Assembly: GCF_046348265.1 (NCBI RefSeq)
Contig: NZ_JAXMEO010000016.1
Direction: 5' to 3' (one strand)
DNA from: Pelomonas sp937871895
Lineage (GTDB): Bacteria > Pseudomonadota > Gammaproteobacteria > Burkholderiales > Burkholderiaceae_C
DNA length: 64,000 bases
The first letter of the stretch is position 1, and the number at the start of each line of letters is the position of its first letter. The notes under the pieces were generated by a model. It had not been told where the DNA came from. It ran no database searches and saw nothing but the letters and a program-made list of their open reading frames with translations. Made by a program: the position numbers and the translations under genes. This document shows positions 35,876 to 45,325 of the stretch, one piece after another.

Positions 35876-36424
35876 GGCCGACCTCGACTTCAGTGGGACC
35901 GCATATCTCGCATGCGGTGGGCATGCCTGAAGTGTGCAGTGGGACCCCGAAAACCGTCCCTTGAACTGTTAGGAAATATTGCCTCTTGCGCGCAATCTGC
36001 ACAGGATGAAACGGCCATTTCTCCTATGAAGAATGGGCGGCACGAGGTGCGGGCACTCATTCACGGGGCCGTTGTGCGTTTGCAAATCTTTTCTACGCGT
36101 CCCTATGGCGTGGGATGAGTTGAGCGGCTTGGATTGTCTAATCTGTCACACCTGTTTTGAACCCGCGCCTGTGTGCGGCGTCCGCATGAATGCAGTCTTT
36201 TTGCGATGGTTGGCCAGCGGCACCATCGCCAGCGTTTTCTTGTTCAGCATCTGGCTCGCTTACGCGGCTCAAACCGCACCCTTGGCGTCGAATCTGGTGG
36301 CGGCAGCGCCTGCCGCGTCCGCCGTGCGCCGCTAGGCGCCTCCGCCTGGCCGATTTGGGCCGGGCCCTGGCAAGAAGGCGCCAACCCGGCTACAAGCAAG
36401 CCTCTCGTCCATTGGAGATGCGGC
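35876..36424. other. Gene-poor divergent stretch before the amino-acid dehydrogenase
   Basis: 549 bp of lower GC content than the rest of the window, between the minus-strand modification cluster and the plus-strand dehydrogenase. Apart from one possible small membrane ORF (36186-36335) nothing is supported. It probably contains promoters for both directions. Confidence 0.5.
36186..36335 (+). CDS. Possible small membrane protein
   Basis: A 49-residue ORF from ATG 36186 with one hydrophobic segment (WLASGTIASVFLFSIWLAYAA) and an Ala-rich tail ending AASAVRR. It would be a single-pass membrane peptide. No clear ribosome-binding site and no recognised family. It ends 89 bp before the dehydrogenase start. 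Low certainty. Confidence 0.35.
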   Translation: MNAVFLRWLASGTIASVFLFSIWLAYAAQTAPLASNLVAAAPAASAVRR

Positions 36425-37711
36425 GTGCGAGTGGTCGTGCTGGGTGCGGGGATTCTTGGAGTGTCGACGGCCTGGTTCCTGGCCCAGGCGGGGCATGCCG
36501 TGGTGGTGGTGGACCGCCAGGATGCGCCGGCCTTGGAGACGAGTTTTGCCAATGGGGCGCAGATTTCGGTCAGCTTTTGCGAGCCCTGGGCCAGTCCGAC
36601 GGCGCCTTGGAAGGTCGCCAAATGGTTGCTGCGGGCCGATGCGCCGCTGCTCTTTCGCCCGCAACTGGACTGGCGGCAATGGGAGTGGGGGCTGCGTTTC
36701 CTGCGCGAGTGCTCAGCCACGGCCTTCGAGCGAAATGTGCGCCAGTTGGTGGCATTGGGGCGCTACTCGCAGCAGACGCTGCAGCAGGTGGTGGCGCAAA
36801 CCGGCATCGAGTACGACCGTCTGGCGTGCGGCATTCTGCATTTCTGCTCCAGCCAGAAGGAACTCGATCAAGGCGCTCACGCGGCGGCCTTGATGCGCCG
36901 GTATGGCGTGGATCGCCAGGTGCTGGATCGCCGCCAGGTGCTGGCCATCGAGCCCGCGCTGGCGGGCTTTGCAGGCCTGACCGGGGGCACGTTCACGCCC
37001 AGCGACGAGTCAGGCGATGCCTGCCGCTTCACGCAGGCGTTGGCGCAGCGCTGTGAGGCGCTGGGCGTGCAGTTCCGATTTGGTTGCGAGGTGCTGGGCC
37101 TGGAGCGGGAGGGCGAGCGCATCGCTGCGGCTCGGGTGCGGGACCGCGCTGGGCCAGAGTCTGCGCGGCTGACGGCGGACGCCTTTGTGGCCGCATTGGG
37201 TGCGTACACGCCGGCCCTGCTGCGGCCGTTGGGCGAGCGCTTGCACATCTACCCGGCGAAAGGCTATTCGGCCACCTTGCGGCTGCTGGCGCCGGAGCGG
37301 GCCAGTGTGGTGAGCCTGCTGGATGACAGCCACAAGCTCGCCATTTCGCGCCTGGGGAATCGCATCCGCGTGGCGGGCACGGCCGAACTGAGTGGCTATG
37401 ACACCAGCCTCGATACCCACACGGCGCGGGTGCGCTGCCAGGCCCTGCTGCGCCGCTATGAGGCCTTGTTTCCCGGCGTCGCGGACTGCAGTGAGCCGAA
37501 CTTCTGGACGGGTCTGCGGCCGAGCACGCCGTCCAACAGGCCCTACATCGGCCGCAGCCGGGTGGCACGCAACCTGTGGCTCAACAGCGGCCATGGCACG
37601 CTGGGTTGGACGCATGGTGCAGGCTCCGGGCGTGCGCTCGCGGAGCTGATGTCGGGCCGCCAGCCGGAGCTGGCGTTCGATTTCTGCGGCGACGTGGTCA
37701 GAGGCTCTTGA
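36425..37711 (+). CDS. dadA: D-amino-acid dehydrogenase, small-subunit type
   Basis: FAD-dependent oxidation of D-amino acids to 2-oxo acids, passing electrons to the respiratory chain at the inner membrane. The 428-residue protein starts with the dinucleotide fold VVVLGAGILGVSTAWFLAQAG and acidic VVVVDRQ. It contains NGAQISVSFCEPWASP typical of DadA, and ends with the FAD-contact segment WTGLRPSTPSNRPYIG and NSGHGTLGWTHGAGSGR. The GTG at 36425 is supported by GGAG eight bases upstream. Its stop overlaps the convergent TPR gene by 14 bp. The epimerase at 57700 could feed it cis-4-hydroxy-D-proline, though they are far apart. Confidence 0.92.
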   Translation: MRVVVLGAGILGVSTAWFLAQAGHAVVVVDRQDAPALETSFANGAQISVSFCEPWASPTAPWKVAKWLLRADAPLLFRPQLDWRQWEWGLRFLRECSATAFERNVRQLVALGRYSQQTLQQVVAQTGIEYDRLACGILHFCSSQKELDQGAHAAALMRRYGVDRQVLDRRQVLAIEPALAGFAGLTGGTFTPSDESGDACRFTQALAQRCEALGVQFRFGCEVLGLEREGERIAAARVRDRAGPESARLTADAFVAALGAYTPALLRPLGERLHIYPAKGYSATLRLLAPERASVVSLLDDSHKLAISRLGNRIRVAGTAELSGYDTSLDTHTARVRCQALLRRYEALFPGVADCSEPNFWTGLRPSTPSNRPYIGRSRVARNLWLNSGHGTLGWTHGAGSGRALAELMSGRQPELAFDFCGDVVRGS

Positions 37712-40469
37712 GCATCGCGGCCACCTGGGCCTGCATGGAAAACTGGGGTCCCAGCTTGGCCAGCGCCTCCAGCTCCTGGCGGGCGGCGTCTTTCTTGCCG
37801 GCGGCGATCAGCACCTGGGCCAAGGTGATCTTGTAGGCCGGCTGGTCGGGCACGTCGCTGATCAGCTGGCGTTGCAGGTTGATGGCCTTGTCGTACTGCT
37901 TGTCGGCGGCCAGCACGGTGGCATAGGTGTCGCGCAGCGGGGCGTAAGAGGGCTTGAGTTTGAGTCCGCGCTCAGCCAGAGCGACTGCGCCCGGCTTGCC
38001 TGTCTTGGCCTTGAGCCAGGCGACATTGTTGATGAAGGGCAGGCTGTCCGGGTTGCGTTTCAGGAAGTTCTCATAGCGACTGAGCGCGGCCTCGAAGTCA
38101 CCCTGGGCCAGCAGCACATCGGCGACGCCGCCGGCAAAGGCGTAGTCGGTTGGGTGGGCGTTCAGCCACTGTGTCTCGAACGCCAAGGCCTCGTCACGTT
38201 TTTTCATGCTGATCAGCATGGAGAACAGGCGTACCGGGGCGTCTTGCGGGTCCGTCGTCGCCACGGCCTTTTTCAGCAGGCCGATCGCCAGGTCGGGATG
38301 CTGGCGGCGCAGCTCAATGTCGGCCTCAGCGATGTAGGCAAAGCCTTCGTTGGGGCGGTCCTTCTGGCGCTGGCGCATCTGGGCCTGGGCTTGGTCGAGG
38401 CGGCCCTGACGGACGGCAATCTGGATGGACAGCCGCTGCGCGATGACGGAGTTGGGTTCGGCGTCCAGCGCGCGCTTGATCTCGCGTTCGGCCCCAGGGA
38501 TGTCCTGTTCCATGAAGCGGATCTGTGCCAGGCCGAGATAGCCCGAGGCCTTGTTCGGGGCCAGCGACGTGAGCTTGGAGTAGGACTTGAGTGCCTGGCT
38601 CTTGTCATTGCTCGCCAACTGGGTGCGGGCCAGACGCTCCAGCAGCTCCGGGTTGGTGGGCAGCGCCGCAGCGGCTTCCTGGGCGGCTTGGGCGGCGCCG
38701 GCGGTGTCGTTGAGCATCAGGCGATGGTCGATCAGCGCCACGCGCAGCGCCGGCTCATTGGGCTCCAGTCGCACGCCTTCGGTCAGCACGGTGGTGATGC
38801 GCTCGGCGTCGGCTTTGGACTGGAACAACATTTCGGCCAACGCCAGGCGGGCCATGGCCGATTGCGACTGCTGGCCCACAAAGGCTTCCAGTCGCTTGAC
38901 GGCGTCCTCGACGCGGCCATCGTGCTGATCGAGCGCGGCCAGCCCGAGCACGGCCGGCAGGTATTTGGGGTCGGCCTTGCTGGCCGCCTCGAAGGAGGCG
39001 CGCGCCTGCTTGAAGTCTTTTTGCGCCAGTTGCACGCGGCCGCGCAGGTTGAAGGGTTCGGGGCTGTTGGGCGTCTTGGCCTGAAGCTTGTCGATGGCGG
39101 CCAACGCGGCGGGCAGATCGCGCCGGCGCAGCTGGGCGTTGACGAGCAGCATGTCGTAGGCGCTGCCGGCGTCCTTGGCGGCCAGTTCGCGCAGCTGGGC
39201 CACGGCCGCGTCGGCCTTGGCCTTGTTGGAGCCGCCGTCGCGCACCAAGGTCGACAGCGCCAATGCCGCCTGCAGTCGGGGGTCTTCAGGTCGCAATTTG
39301 GCGGCCTGCGCAAAGGCGCCGTCGGCCGCAGCAAAGTTGCCTTGTGCCATCTGGGCCCGGCCATAGATCAGCAGGGTGTCGGCATCGACCTTGCCGGAAT
39401 CGATCACCGCCTTGAGCGTGTCAAGTGCGCGGGCCGGCTGGCGCGCCTGCAACTGCAGATTGGCGTACTGACGACGCAGGCTCCGGTCTTCCGGCAACTG
39501 CTTGAGGGCCTGCCCCAACATGTTTTCGGCGTCCGGGATCTGACCCAGTTGCTGGTGGGCTCCCGCCAGCAAGCGCAGCAGCGGCACGTAATTGGGCATC
39601 ACCTTGAGCAGAGGCTGGCCCAGTTCGCGCGCCTTGGCGGCGTCGCCCTTGGCCAGCGCCAGTTGCGCTTGCAGGAATCGGCCCTGTGGGCGCTTGGCCA
39701 TCTTTTCGGGTATGGACTCGACCAATTTGGTCGCGTCGTCGATGCGGTTCTTGGCCAGGGCCTCGCGCAGCAGCAGACTGCGGGCCTCGTAGACATTGGG
39801 GTCCAGTTGCAGGATGCGTTGCAGCAGGTCGATGACCTCCTCGTTCCGCCCCATGCCGGCGAGGATTTCAGCCTTGAGTTGCAGCGCCTTGACGCTCTTG
39901 GCCTGCCGCGCAAGCAGCTCATCCAGCAAGTTCAGCGCCTCGTCACGCGACCCCGCAGCCGCACGGACGCGTGCATTGACCAGCACCGATGCCTCGGTCC
40001 CCGGCGCAGATTGCTGTGCCTTGGTGGCGGCCGCCTTGGCTTCCAGCAAATTGCCTTGCTGCAGATAGGCCAACGCCAGTGAGCCTTGCAACTTGGCCGT
40101 GGCTTCGGGCTCGGCCAAGCTCCGGTCGGCCAACTCGCTGATCAGCTTGCGTCCCTGGCCGCTCTCCAGCAGGGCCTGCGCCAACAGCGGCGCCACCTGG
40201 CTTGGCGACGCCCCAAGGTCCTGCGCGCGGCGCAATTCGATTTCGGCGCCCGCCAGGTCGCCGGCGTCCAGCAGCGCCTTGCCCAAAAGTTGCCGGGCTT
40301 GCGCGTTGTCAGGGTTGCGCTGCAACAGGTTCTTCAGCTCGATCGACGCGCCGCCCGGGTCGTTGGCCTGCATGCGCTGGGCGGCTGCAGCCAAGAGTTC
40401 TTCGTCGCTACGGCCGCTACAGGCAGCGAGGGCCGCACAAACCATCCAAGATATGAGGCGCGTCTTCAT
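37698..40469 (-). CDS. prsT: PEP-CTERM/XrtA system TPR-repeat lipoprotein PrsT
   Basis: A 923-residue protein with a lipoprotein signal (VCAALAACSGRSD, lipid on Cys 17). About twenty tetratricopeptide units then fill the rest (for example ARQLLGKALLDAGDLAGAEI, GYLGLAQIRFMEQDIPGAER). Length and layout match the PrsT protein that accompanies exosortase A and exopolysaccharide genes in PEP-CTERM bacteria, where it likely scaffolds export in the periplasm. ATG 40469 follows GGAG; earlier in-frame codons are unlikely. The three PEP-CTERM proteins at 51-54 kb are consistent with this system; the exosortase itself is not in the window. Confidence 0.9.
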   Translation of the reverse strand: MKTRLISWMVCAALAACSGRSDEELLAAAAQRMQANDPGGASIELKNLLQRNPDNAQARQLLGKALLDAGDLAGAEIELRRAQDLGASPSQVAPLLAQALLESGQGRKLISELADRSLAEPEATAKLQGSLALAYLQQGNLLEAKAAATKAQQSAPGTEASVLVNARVRAAAGSRDEALNLLDELLARQAKSVKALQLKAEILAGMGRNEEVIDLLQRILQLDPNVYEARSLLLREALAKNRIDDATKLVESIPEKMAKRPQGRFLQAQLALAKGDAAKARELGQPLLKVMPNYVPLLRLLAGAHQQLGQIPDAENMLGQALKQLPEDRSLRRQYANLQLQARQPARALDTLKAVIDSGKVDADTLLIYGRAQMAQGNFAAADGAFAQAAKLRPEDPRLQAALALSTLVRDGGSNKAKADAAVAQLRELAAKDAGSAYDMLLVNAQLRRRDLPAALAAIDKLQAKTPNSPEPFNLRGRVQLAQKDFKQARASFEAASKADPKYLPAVLGLAALDQHDGRVEDAVKRLEAFVGQQSQSAMARLALAEMLFQSKADAERITTVLTEGVRLEPNEPALRVALIDHRLMLNDTAGAAQAAQEAAAALPTNPELLERLARTQLASNDKSQALKSYSKLTSLAPNKASGYLGLAQIRFMEQDIPGAEREIKRALDAEPNSVIAQRLSIQIAVRQGRLDQAQAQMRQRQKDRPNEGFAYIAEADIELRRQHPDLAIGLLKKAVATTDPQDAPVRLFSMLISMKKRDEALAFETQWLNAHPTDYAFAGGVADVLLAQGDFEAALSRYENFLKRNPDSLPFINNVAWLKAKTGKPGAVALAERGLKLKPSYAPLRDTYATVLAADKQYDKAINLQRQLISDVPDQPAYKITLAQVLIAAGKKDAARQELEALAKLGPQFSMQAQVAAMLKSL

Positions 40470-40721
40470 GGGGGCTCCAGAAATTCGCGGCGATTGTGGC
40501 CCAGTGAATGCGCCGAGATCGCGCAATCTCGGGCTTCCTGCGCAGTGCTTGGCATGTCGCTCAGGACAGGGACAGCGCAGGGTCAGCTCGACCGGGGGCG
40601 ACTGGGTGGCGAAGCCCCGTCAATGACCCAGATCAACGTCGGAATCTGTATGGACATACAGCTGTTTCGAGCGCACACTCAATGCCCCATTGATCGTTCC
40701 CAGACCTCACGCCGCCCCGCC
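40470..40721. promoter_or_regulatory. Divergent control region of prsT and nrdJ
   Basis: 252 bp. A LexA-type box lies at 40646-40661. No cobalamin riboswitch core and no NrdR boxes could be seen. Confidence 0.6.
40646..40661. promoter_or_regulatory. Putative LexA (SOS) box upstream of nrdJ
   Basis: CTGTATGGACATACAG is an inverted repeat with the conserved CTGT-N8-ACAG ends of the proteobacterial LexA site. Seven of eight base pairs are complementary; only the central G/A pair differs. It lies 60 bp before the nrdJ start. Confidence 0.75.
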
Positions 40722-43634
40722 ATGAGTACCGTTGCCGACCTCCCCCTCCAAGACATCAGCCATGAAGTGTTGATCGAGAAATACGCCAAAGACGGCGAGC
40801 GGTCTGCCGACGAGCTGCGACGCCGCGTGGCGCGCGCGCTGGCCGAGGCCGAGAAGCCGGCCGAGCGCAGCCGCTGGGCAGTCGCCTTTCAGGAGGCGCT
40901 GGAACGCGGCTTCGTGCCCGCCGGCCGGATCATGTCCGCCGCAGGCACCGATCTCTCGGCCACGCTCATCAACTGTTTCGTCCAGCCCGTGGGCGATTCC
41001 ATCGCCACGGCCGAGGACGGCGTGCCCGGCATCTACACCGCGCTGACCGAAGCGGCCGAGACCATGCGCCGGGGTGGCGGCGTGGGCTATGACTTCTCCC
41101 GCATCCGGCCCGCCGGCGCCTGGGTGGCCGCCACGCGCAGCCATGCCTCGGGCCCGGTCAGCTATATGCGGGTGTTTGACCGCAGCTGCGAGACCGTCGA
41201 GAGCGCCGGCAGCCGGCGCGGCGCGCAGATGGGCGTGCTGCGCATCGACCACCCCGACATCGAGGCCTTCATCCACGCCAAGGACGAGGGCGACCTGCGC
41301 AACTTCAACATCTCCGTCGGCGTGACGGATGCCTTCATGCAGGCGGTGGTTGACGACACGGCGGTCGACCTCGTCCACCGCGCCACGCCCAGCCCCGGGC
41401 AGATCGAGGCCGGCGCCTTCCAGCGAGGCGACGGGCAATGGGTCTACCGCCGCGTGCAGGCCCGCAGCCTGTGGGACCAGATCATGCGGTCCACCTACGA
41501 CCACGCCGAGCCTGGCGTGCTCTTCCTCGACCGCATCAACGCCGACAACAACCTGCACTACTGCGAGACCATCTCGGCCACCAACCCCTGCGCCGAGCAG
41601 CCGCTGCCGCCCTATGGCTGCTGCTGCCTGGGCTCCATCGACCTGACGCGCTTTGTGCGCGAGCCCTTCAGCCCGGTGCCGCAGTTCGACGAAGCCGGCT
41701 TTGCCGAGGTCGTGGCCGTGGCCACGCGCATGCTGGACAACGTGCTCGACGTCACGCCCTGGCCGCTGCCGGCCCAGGCGCGCGAGGCCGCCAACAAGCG
41801 CCGTGTGGGCCTCGGATTCACGGGCCTGGGCGATGCGCTCGTCATGCTCAACCTGCGCTACGACACGCCGGAAGCTCGCGCCATGGCCAGCCGCATCAGC
41901 GAGGTGATGCGCGATGCCGCGTACGGCGCCTCCAGCGACCTGGCCCGCGAGCGCGGCAGCTTCCCGCTCTTCAACGCCGATCTGTACCTGTCGGGTGGCA
42001 GCTTTGCCTCGCGCCTGCCGCAGGCGCTCAAGGACAAGATCCGCGCCCAGGGCCTGCGCAACTCGCACCTGCTGTCCATCGCCCCCACCGGCACCATCAG
42101 CCTCGCGTTTGCGGACAACGCGTCCAATGGCATCGAGCCCGCGTTCTCCTGGAGCTACACGCGCAAGAAGCGGCTCGGTCAGGCTGAGGGCGGCGGCTTC
42201 AAGGAATACGCCGTCGAGGACCACGCCTGGCGGCTCTACCGGCATCTGTTCGGCCTTGATGCGCCGCTCTCCAATGCCTTCGTCACTGCGCTCGAACTCT
42301 CGGCGGCCGATCATGCGGCCATGGTCGCGGCGGTGGCGCCTTTCATCGACACCTCGATCAGCAAGACCGTCAACGTCCCGGCCGACTACCCCTACGAGGA
42401 CTTCCAGGACCTCTACACCCAGGCCTGGCGCTCCAAGCTCAAGGGCTTGGCCACCTACCGGCCCAACAGCGTGCTCGGATCGGTGCTGTCGGTCACGCCG
42501 GAAGTCAAGCAGCCGGAGCCCTTGCGTCCGCTGCTTGACGGGGCCAACCAACGCCTGAAAGTTGAGCGCCTGCCGCAGACCGTCGTGGCCTCGCTGCGCT
42601 GGCCCAGCCGGCCGGACATGCCCGGCGGCAACCCGGCCTGGAGCTACATGATCCGCCACCCCCATGGCGACTTTGCGCTCTTCGTGGGCGAGTTGCCCCT
42701 CGACGGCCCCGAAGCCGGCCTCTTTGGTCGCAACCTGCCCTTCGAGGTCTGGATCAACGGCGCCGAGCAGCCGCGTGGCCTGGCGGCACTGGCCAAGACC
42801 CTTTCCATGGACCTGCGCACCAACGACGCTGCCTGGCTGCGCCTCAAGCTCGACGCTCTCGCCACCGTGCAGGAGGAGCGCGCTTTCGAGATGCCCATGC
42901 CGCCCAGCGGTGACACGCGCCTCTTCCCCGGCGTTGTGGCCGCCACGGCCGCCGTCATCCGCTGGCGTTGCGAGCAGCTTGGCGCGCTGCAGGAGGGCGG
43001 CCCCACACCGGTGGTGGACGCCATGTTCAGCCGCGCCGAGCCGCGCACCGGCATCTCCGGCACCCTGGCCTGGGCCGTGGACGTGGACAACCCCGCCACC
43101 AATGAGCAGTTCACCTTGACGCTCAAGGAAGTCGTGCTGCCCACCCCCGGATTGGAAGGTTCGGGCGGCAGCGTCACCCGGCCCTGCGCGATGGGCTTCT
43201 CGGGCAACTACCCCAAGGCCCTGGACGGCATGGCCAGATTGCTCAGCCTCGACATGCGCGTGCTCGACCCGGCCTGGATCGGCATGAAGCTGCGCAAGCT
43301 GCTCAACGTCGGTGAGCCGCTCGGCCACTTCATGGCGCCCGTGCCCAGCTTGAGCGGCGAGCGCCGCCAGCAAGTCTGGCCGTCCACCGTGGCCTATGTG
43401 GCGCGGCTCATCATCCACCGCTACGCCATGCTCGGCATCCTCGATGAAGCGGGCATGCCGCTGGCCGACATGGGGCTGCTGCAGTCACCGGCGGCGCCCA
43501 AGCTCGTGCCCGAGGGCGGCGCGCTGCAGGTGCAAGCCGGCAAGCCCTGCCCAGAATGTGGCAACGCCACCATGATCCACAAGGACGGCTGCGACTTCTG
43601 CACCGCCTGCGGTTACGTGGGGCAGTGCGGCTGA
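40722..43634 (+). CDS. nrdJ: Adenosylcobalamin-dependent (class II) ribonucleotide reductase
   Basis: Makes deoxyribonucleotides using a B12-generated thiyl radical, independent of oxygen. The 970-residue protein has the glycyl/thiyl ten-stranded barrel: first redox cysteine in TLINCFVQPV, RRGGGVGYDFSRIRP, active-site NPCAEQPLPPYGCCCLGSIDL and SIAPTGTISLAFADNASNG. C-terminal TSCPD-like segments follow (GISGTLAWAVDVDNP), and then a zinc-ribbon tail with CPECGN and CDFCTACGY that relays reductant. The start is ATG 40722 (MSTVADLPLQD). The LexA box 60 bp upstream suggests induction by DNA damage. Confidence 0.96.
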   Translation: MSTVADLPLQDISHEVLIEKYAKDGERSADELRRRVARALAEAEKPAERSRWAVAFQEALERGFVPAGRIMSAAGTDLSATLINCFVQPVGDSIATAEDGVPGIYTALTEAAETMRRGGGVGYDFSRIRPAGAWVAATRSHASGPVSYMRVFDRSCETVESAGSRRGAQMGVLRIDHPDIEAFIHAKDEGDLRNFNISVGVTDAFMQAVVDDTAVDLVHRATPSPGQIEAGAFQRGDGQWVYRRVQARSLWDQIMRSTYDHAEPGVLFLDRINADNNLHYCETISATNPCAEQPLPPYGCCCLGSIDLTRFVREPFSPVPQFDEAGFAEVVAVATRMLDNVLDVTPWPLPAQAREAANKRRVGLGFTGLGDALVMLNLRYDTPEARAMASRISEVMRDAAYGASSDLARERGSFPLFNADLYLSGGSFASRLPQALKDKIRAQGLRNSHLLSIAPTGTISLAFADNASNGIEPAFSWSYTRKKRLGQAEGGGFKEYAVEDHAWRLYRHLFGLDAPLSNAFVTALELSAADHAAMVAAVAPFIDTSISKTVNVPADYPYEDFQDLYTQAWRSKLKGLATYRPNSVLGSVLSVTPEVKQPEPLRPLLDGANQRLKVERLPQTVVASLRWPSRPDMPGGNPAWSYMIRHPHGDFALFVGELPLDGPEAGLFGRNLPFEVWINGAEQPRGLAALAKTLSMDLRTNDAAWLRLKLDALATVQEERAFEMPMPPSGDTRLFPGVVAATAAVIRWRCEQLGALQEGGPTPVVDAMFSRAEPRTGISGTLAWAVDVDNPATNEQFTLTLKEVVLPTPGLEGSGGSVTRPCAMGFSGNYPKALDGMARLLSLDMRVLDPAWIGMKLRKLLNVGEPLGHFMAPVPSLSGERRQQVWPSTVAYVARLIIHRYAMLGILDEAGMPLADMGLLQSPAAPKLVPEGGALQVQAGKPCPECGNATMIHKDGCDFCTACGYVGQCG

Positions 43635-43707
43635 AAGCGCGGCTCGGCGTCTGCTGAGCAGACGGCAGCGATGCCATGCATGGCGCGCCGCGCGATGCGG
43701 CCCGCGC

Positions 43708-45252
43708 TCAGCCCGCCGTGCGGAAGCGCTGCACCAGGTCGCGCAGGCGTGTGGTCTGGCCGCTCAGGCTTTGGGCGGCGGCGGCCACTTCTTCCACCAG
43801 CGCAGCGTTTTGCGAGGTGGTGGTGTCGATGGTGCGCACCGATTCATTGACCTTGACGATGCCCTCGCGCTGCAGCGAAGCGGCGCTGGTGATCTCGGCC
43901 ACCAGCACGCGCACGCGGTCCACGCTGTCCAGCAGCTTGCCCATGGTGCTGTTCATGCCGTCGGCCTGACGCAGGCCGTCGTCCACCCGTTCGGCGGACT
44001 CCGCGATCAGCGTGCGCACCTCAGCCGCCGCCGTGGTCACGCGCTGCGCCAAAGCGCGCACCTCGGAGGCCACCACGGCAAAGCCACGGCCTTGCTCGCC
44101 GGCCCGCGCGGCCTCGACCGCAGCGTTCAGCGCCAGGATGTTGGTCTGGAAGGCGATGCCATCGATCACGCCGATGATCTCGGAGATGCGGCGCGAGGAC
44201 TCGCTGATGCGTGACATGGTCTGCAGCACGCTGCTCATCGCCGTGCTGCCGCCGCGTGCCACGTCGGCGGTCTCGTCAGTGAGCTTGTGCGCGGTGTGCG
44301 CATTGCTCGCCGTCTCGCTGACCATGCTGGTCAGGTTCTGCAGGGTGGACGAGGTGGACTGCACCGACGCCGCTTGCGCCTCGGTGCGGTTCGACAGGTC
44401 CATATTGCCCTGGCTGATTTCCTGCGAGGCCACGTCAATGGACAGTGCCGACTCGCGCACCGACGCCACCATCGACGCCAACTGCCCTGTCATGCTCTGC
44501 AGGGCGCGCAGCAGTTCGGCCGCCTCGTCGTCGCCCTTCGCGGTAATGTGGATGTCCAGGTCGCCCTCGGCCACGGACTGCGCCACTTCCACCGCCTTGC
44601 GCAGTGGGCGGGTGACCGAACGCGTCATGGCGGCCGCAAAGGCGCCGCCGCCCAGCACGACGAGCAACAGCAAGGCGCCCAGAGCCAGCAGGCGCTGGCG
44701 GTTGGCACGGGCAATCGCTTCACGCGCGTGGGCGGCGCGTTCGCGCTGCAAGTCAGCAAGCTTGCTGAGCTCTGCTGCCCAGCGCTTTTCCACCGCGCTG
44801 AACTGTTCGTTCAGCAGCTTGGCGGCCTGATCTCCAGCCATGGCCATCGTGAACTTGATGGCGTCTTCCACCAGCGGCGCCGCATCTTTGCGCAGCTGTG
44901 TGATGTTGGCCAGCGTGGCACGCTCAGCGTCTGACAGTGGCAGAGCACTGAATTCGTTTTCGCTGCTTTGGATGGCCTTGCCGGCGGCGCGATACGCCGC
45001 CACATCGGCGTTGATCGCAGCGCCATCCGTTTGCAAGCCGGCGCTGCGGATGGAGGACACCATCACCAGTTCGGCCTCGCGCATCGCCGATACCAGATTG
45101 ATCCGTTGAGCTGACTCTTCGGCGCTGTCATGCGTGGCTGCTTGGCCTTGCAGACCGATGAAAGTGGCAGCCGCAAACGCCGCCACGGCCGCTGCCAGCA
45201 CGGCACCAAAGCCGATGCCCAAGCGTGTGCCAATCCGGTATTGAAGGAGCAT
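43708..45252 (-). CDS. Methyl-accepting chemotaxis protein
   Basis: Transmembrane chemoreceptor, 514 residues. Helix 1 (GFGAVLAAAVAAFAAATFIG) and helix 2 (LLALGALLLLVVLGGGAFAAA) bracket a four-helix-bundle-like periplasmic domain of about 155 residues. HAMP follows (TRPLRKAVEVAQSVAEGDLD), then the signalling domain with the conserved hairpin GVIDGIAFQTNILALNAAVEAARAGEQGRGFAVVASEVR. No C-terminal CheR-binding pentapeptide. RBS GAGGT before ATG 45252. It follows a Cache-domain gene by 73 bp on the same strand, and the secreted sensor and receptor may work together. Confidence 0.93.
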   Translation of the reverse strand: MLLQYRIGTRLGIGFGAVLAAAVAAFAAATFIGLQGQAATHDSAEESAQRINLVSAMREAELVMVSSIRSAGLQTDGAAINADVAAYRAAGKAIQSSENEFSALPLSDAERATLANITQLRKDAAPLVEDAIKFTMAMAGDQAAKLLNEQFSAVEKRWAAELSKLADLQRERAAHAREAIARANRQRLLALGALLLLVVLGGGAFAAAMTRSVTRPLRKAVEVAQSVAEGDLDIHITAKGDDEAAELLRALQSMTGQLASMVASVRESALSIDVASQEISQGNMDLSNRTEAQAASVQSTSSTLQNLTSMVSETASNAHTAHKLTDETADVARGGSTAMSSVLQTMSRISESSRRISEIIGVIDGIAFQTNILALNAAVEAARAGEQGRGFAVVASEVRALAQRVTTAAAEVRTLIAESAERVDDGLRQADGMNSTMGKLLDSVDRVRVLVAEITSAASLQREGIVKVNESVRTIDTTTSQNAALVEEVAAAAQSLSGQTTRLRDLVQRFRTAG

Positions 45253-45325
45253 GAAAATCTACCTCGTGCGCAAGCTGTTGGTGCGCCGAGGGCCAGTCAC
45301 GGCCCTCGGCGTCGCCACATCAGTC

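Noticed and set aside
35694..36002. 102-residue minus-strand ORF overlapping the 73-residue ORF
   Set aside because: Different frame, no ribosome-binding site seen, and unstructured Pro/Arg/Gly-rich sequence; the shorter ORF has a better start region.
37872..40082. 736-residue open frame on the plus strand
   Set aside because: Antisense to the TPR lipoprotein gene; Gly/Leu/Gln-rich composition and no domain.
40470..40721. Cobalamin riboswitch upstream of the B12-dependent reductase
   Set aside because: No B12-box core (GCCACTG-type) or the long paired leader could be found in the 252-bp region.
40707..43418. 903-residue open frame on the minus strand
   Set aside because: Antisense shadow of the class II ribonucleotide reductase, with low-complexity His/Arg/Gly composition.
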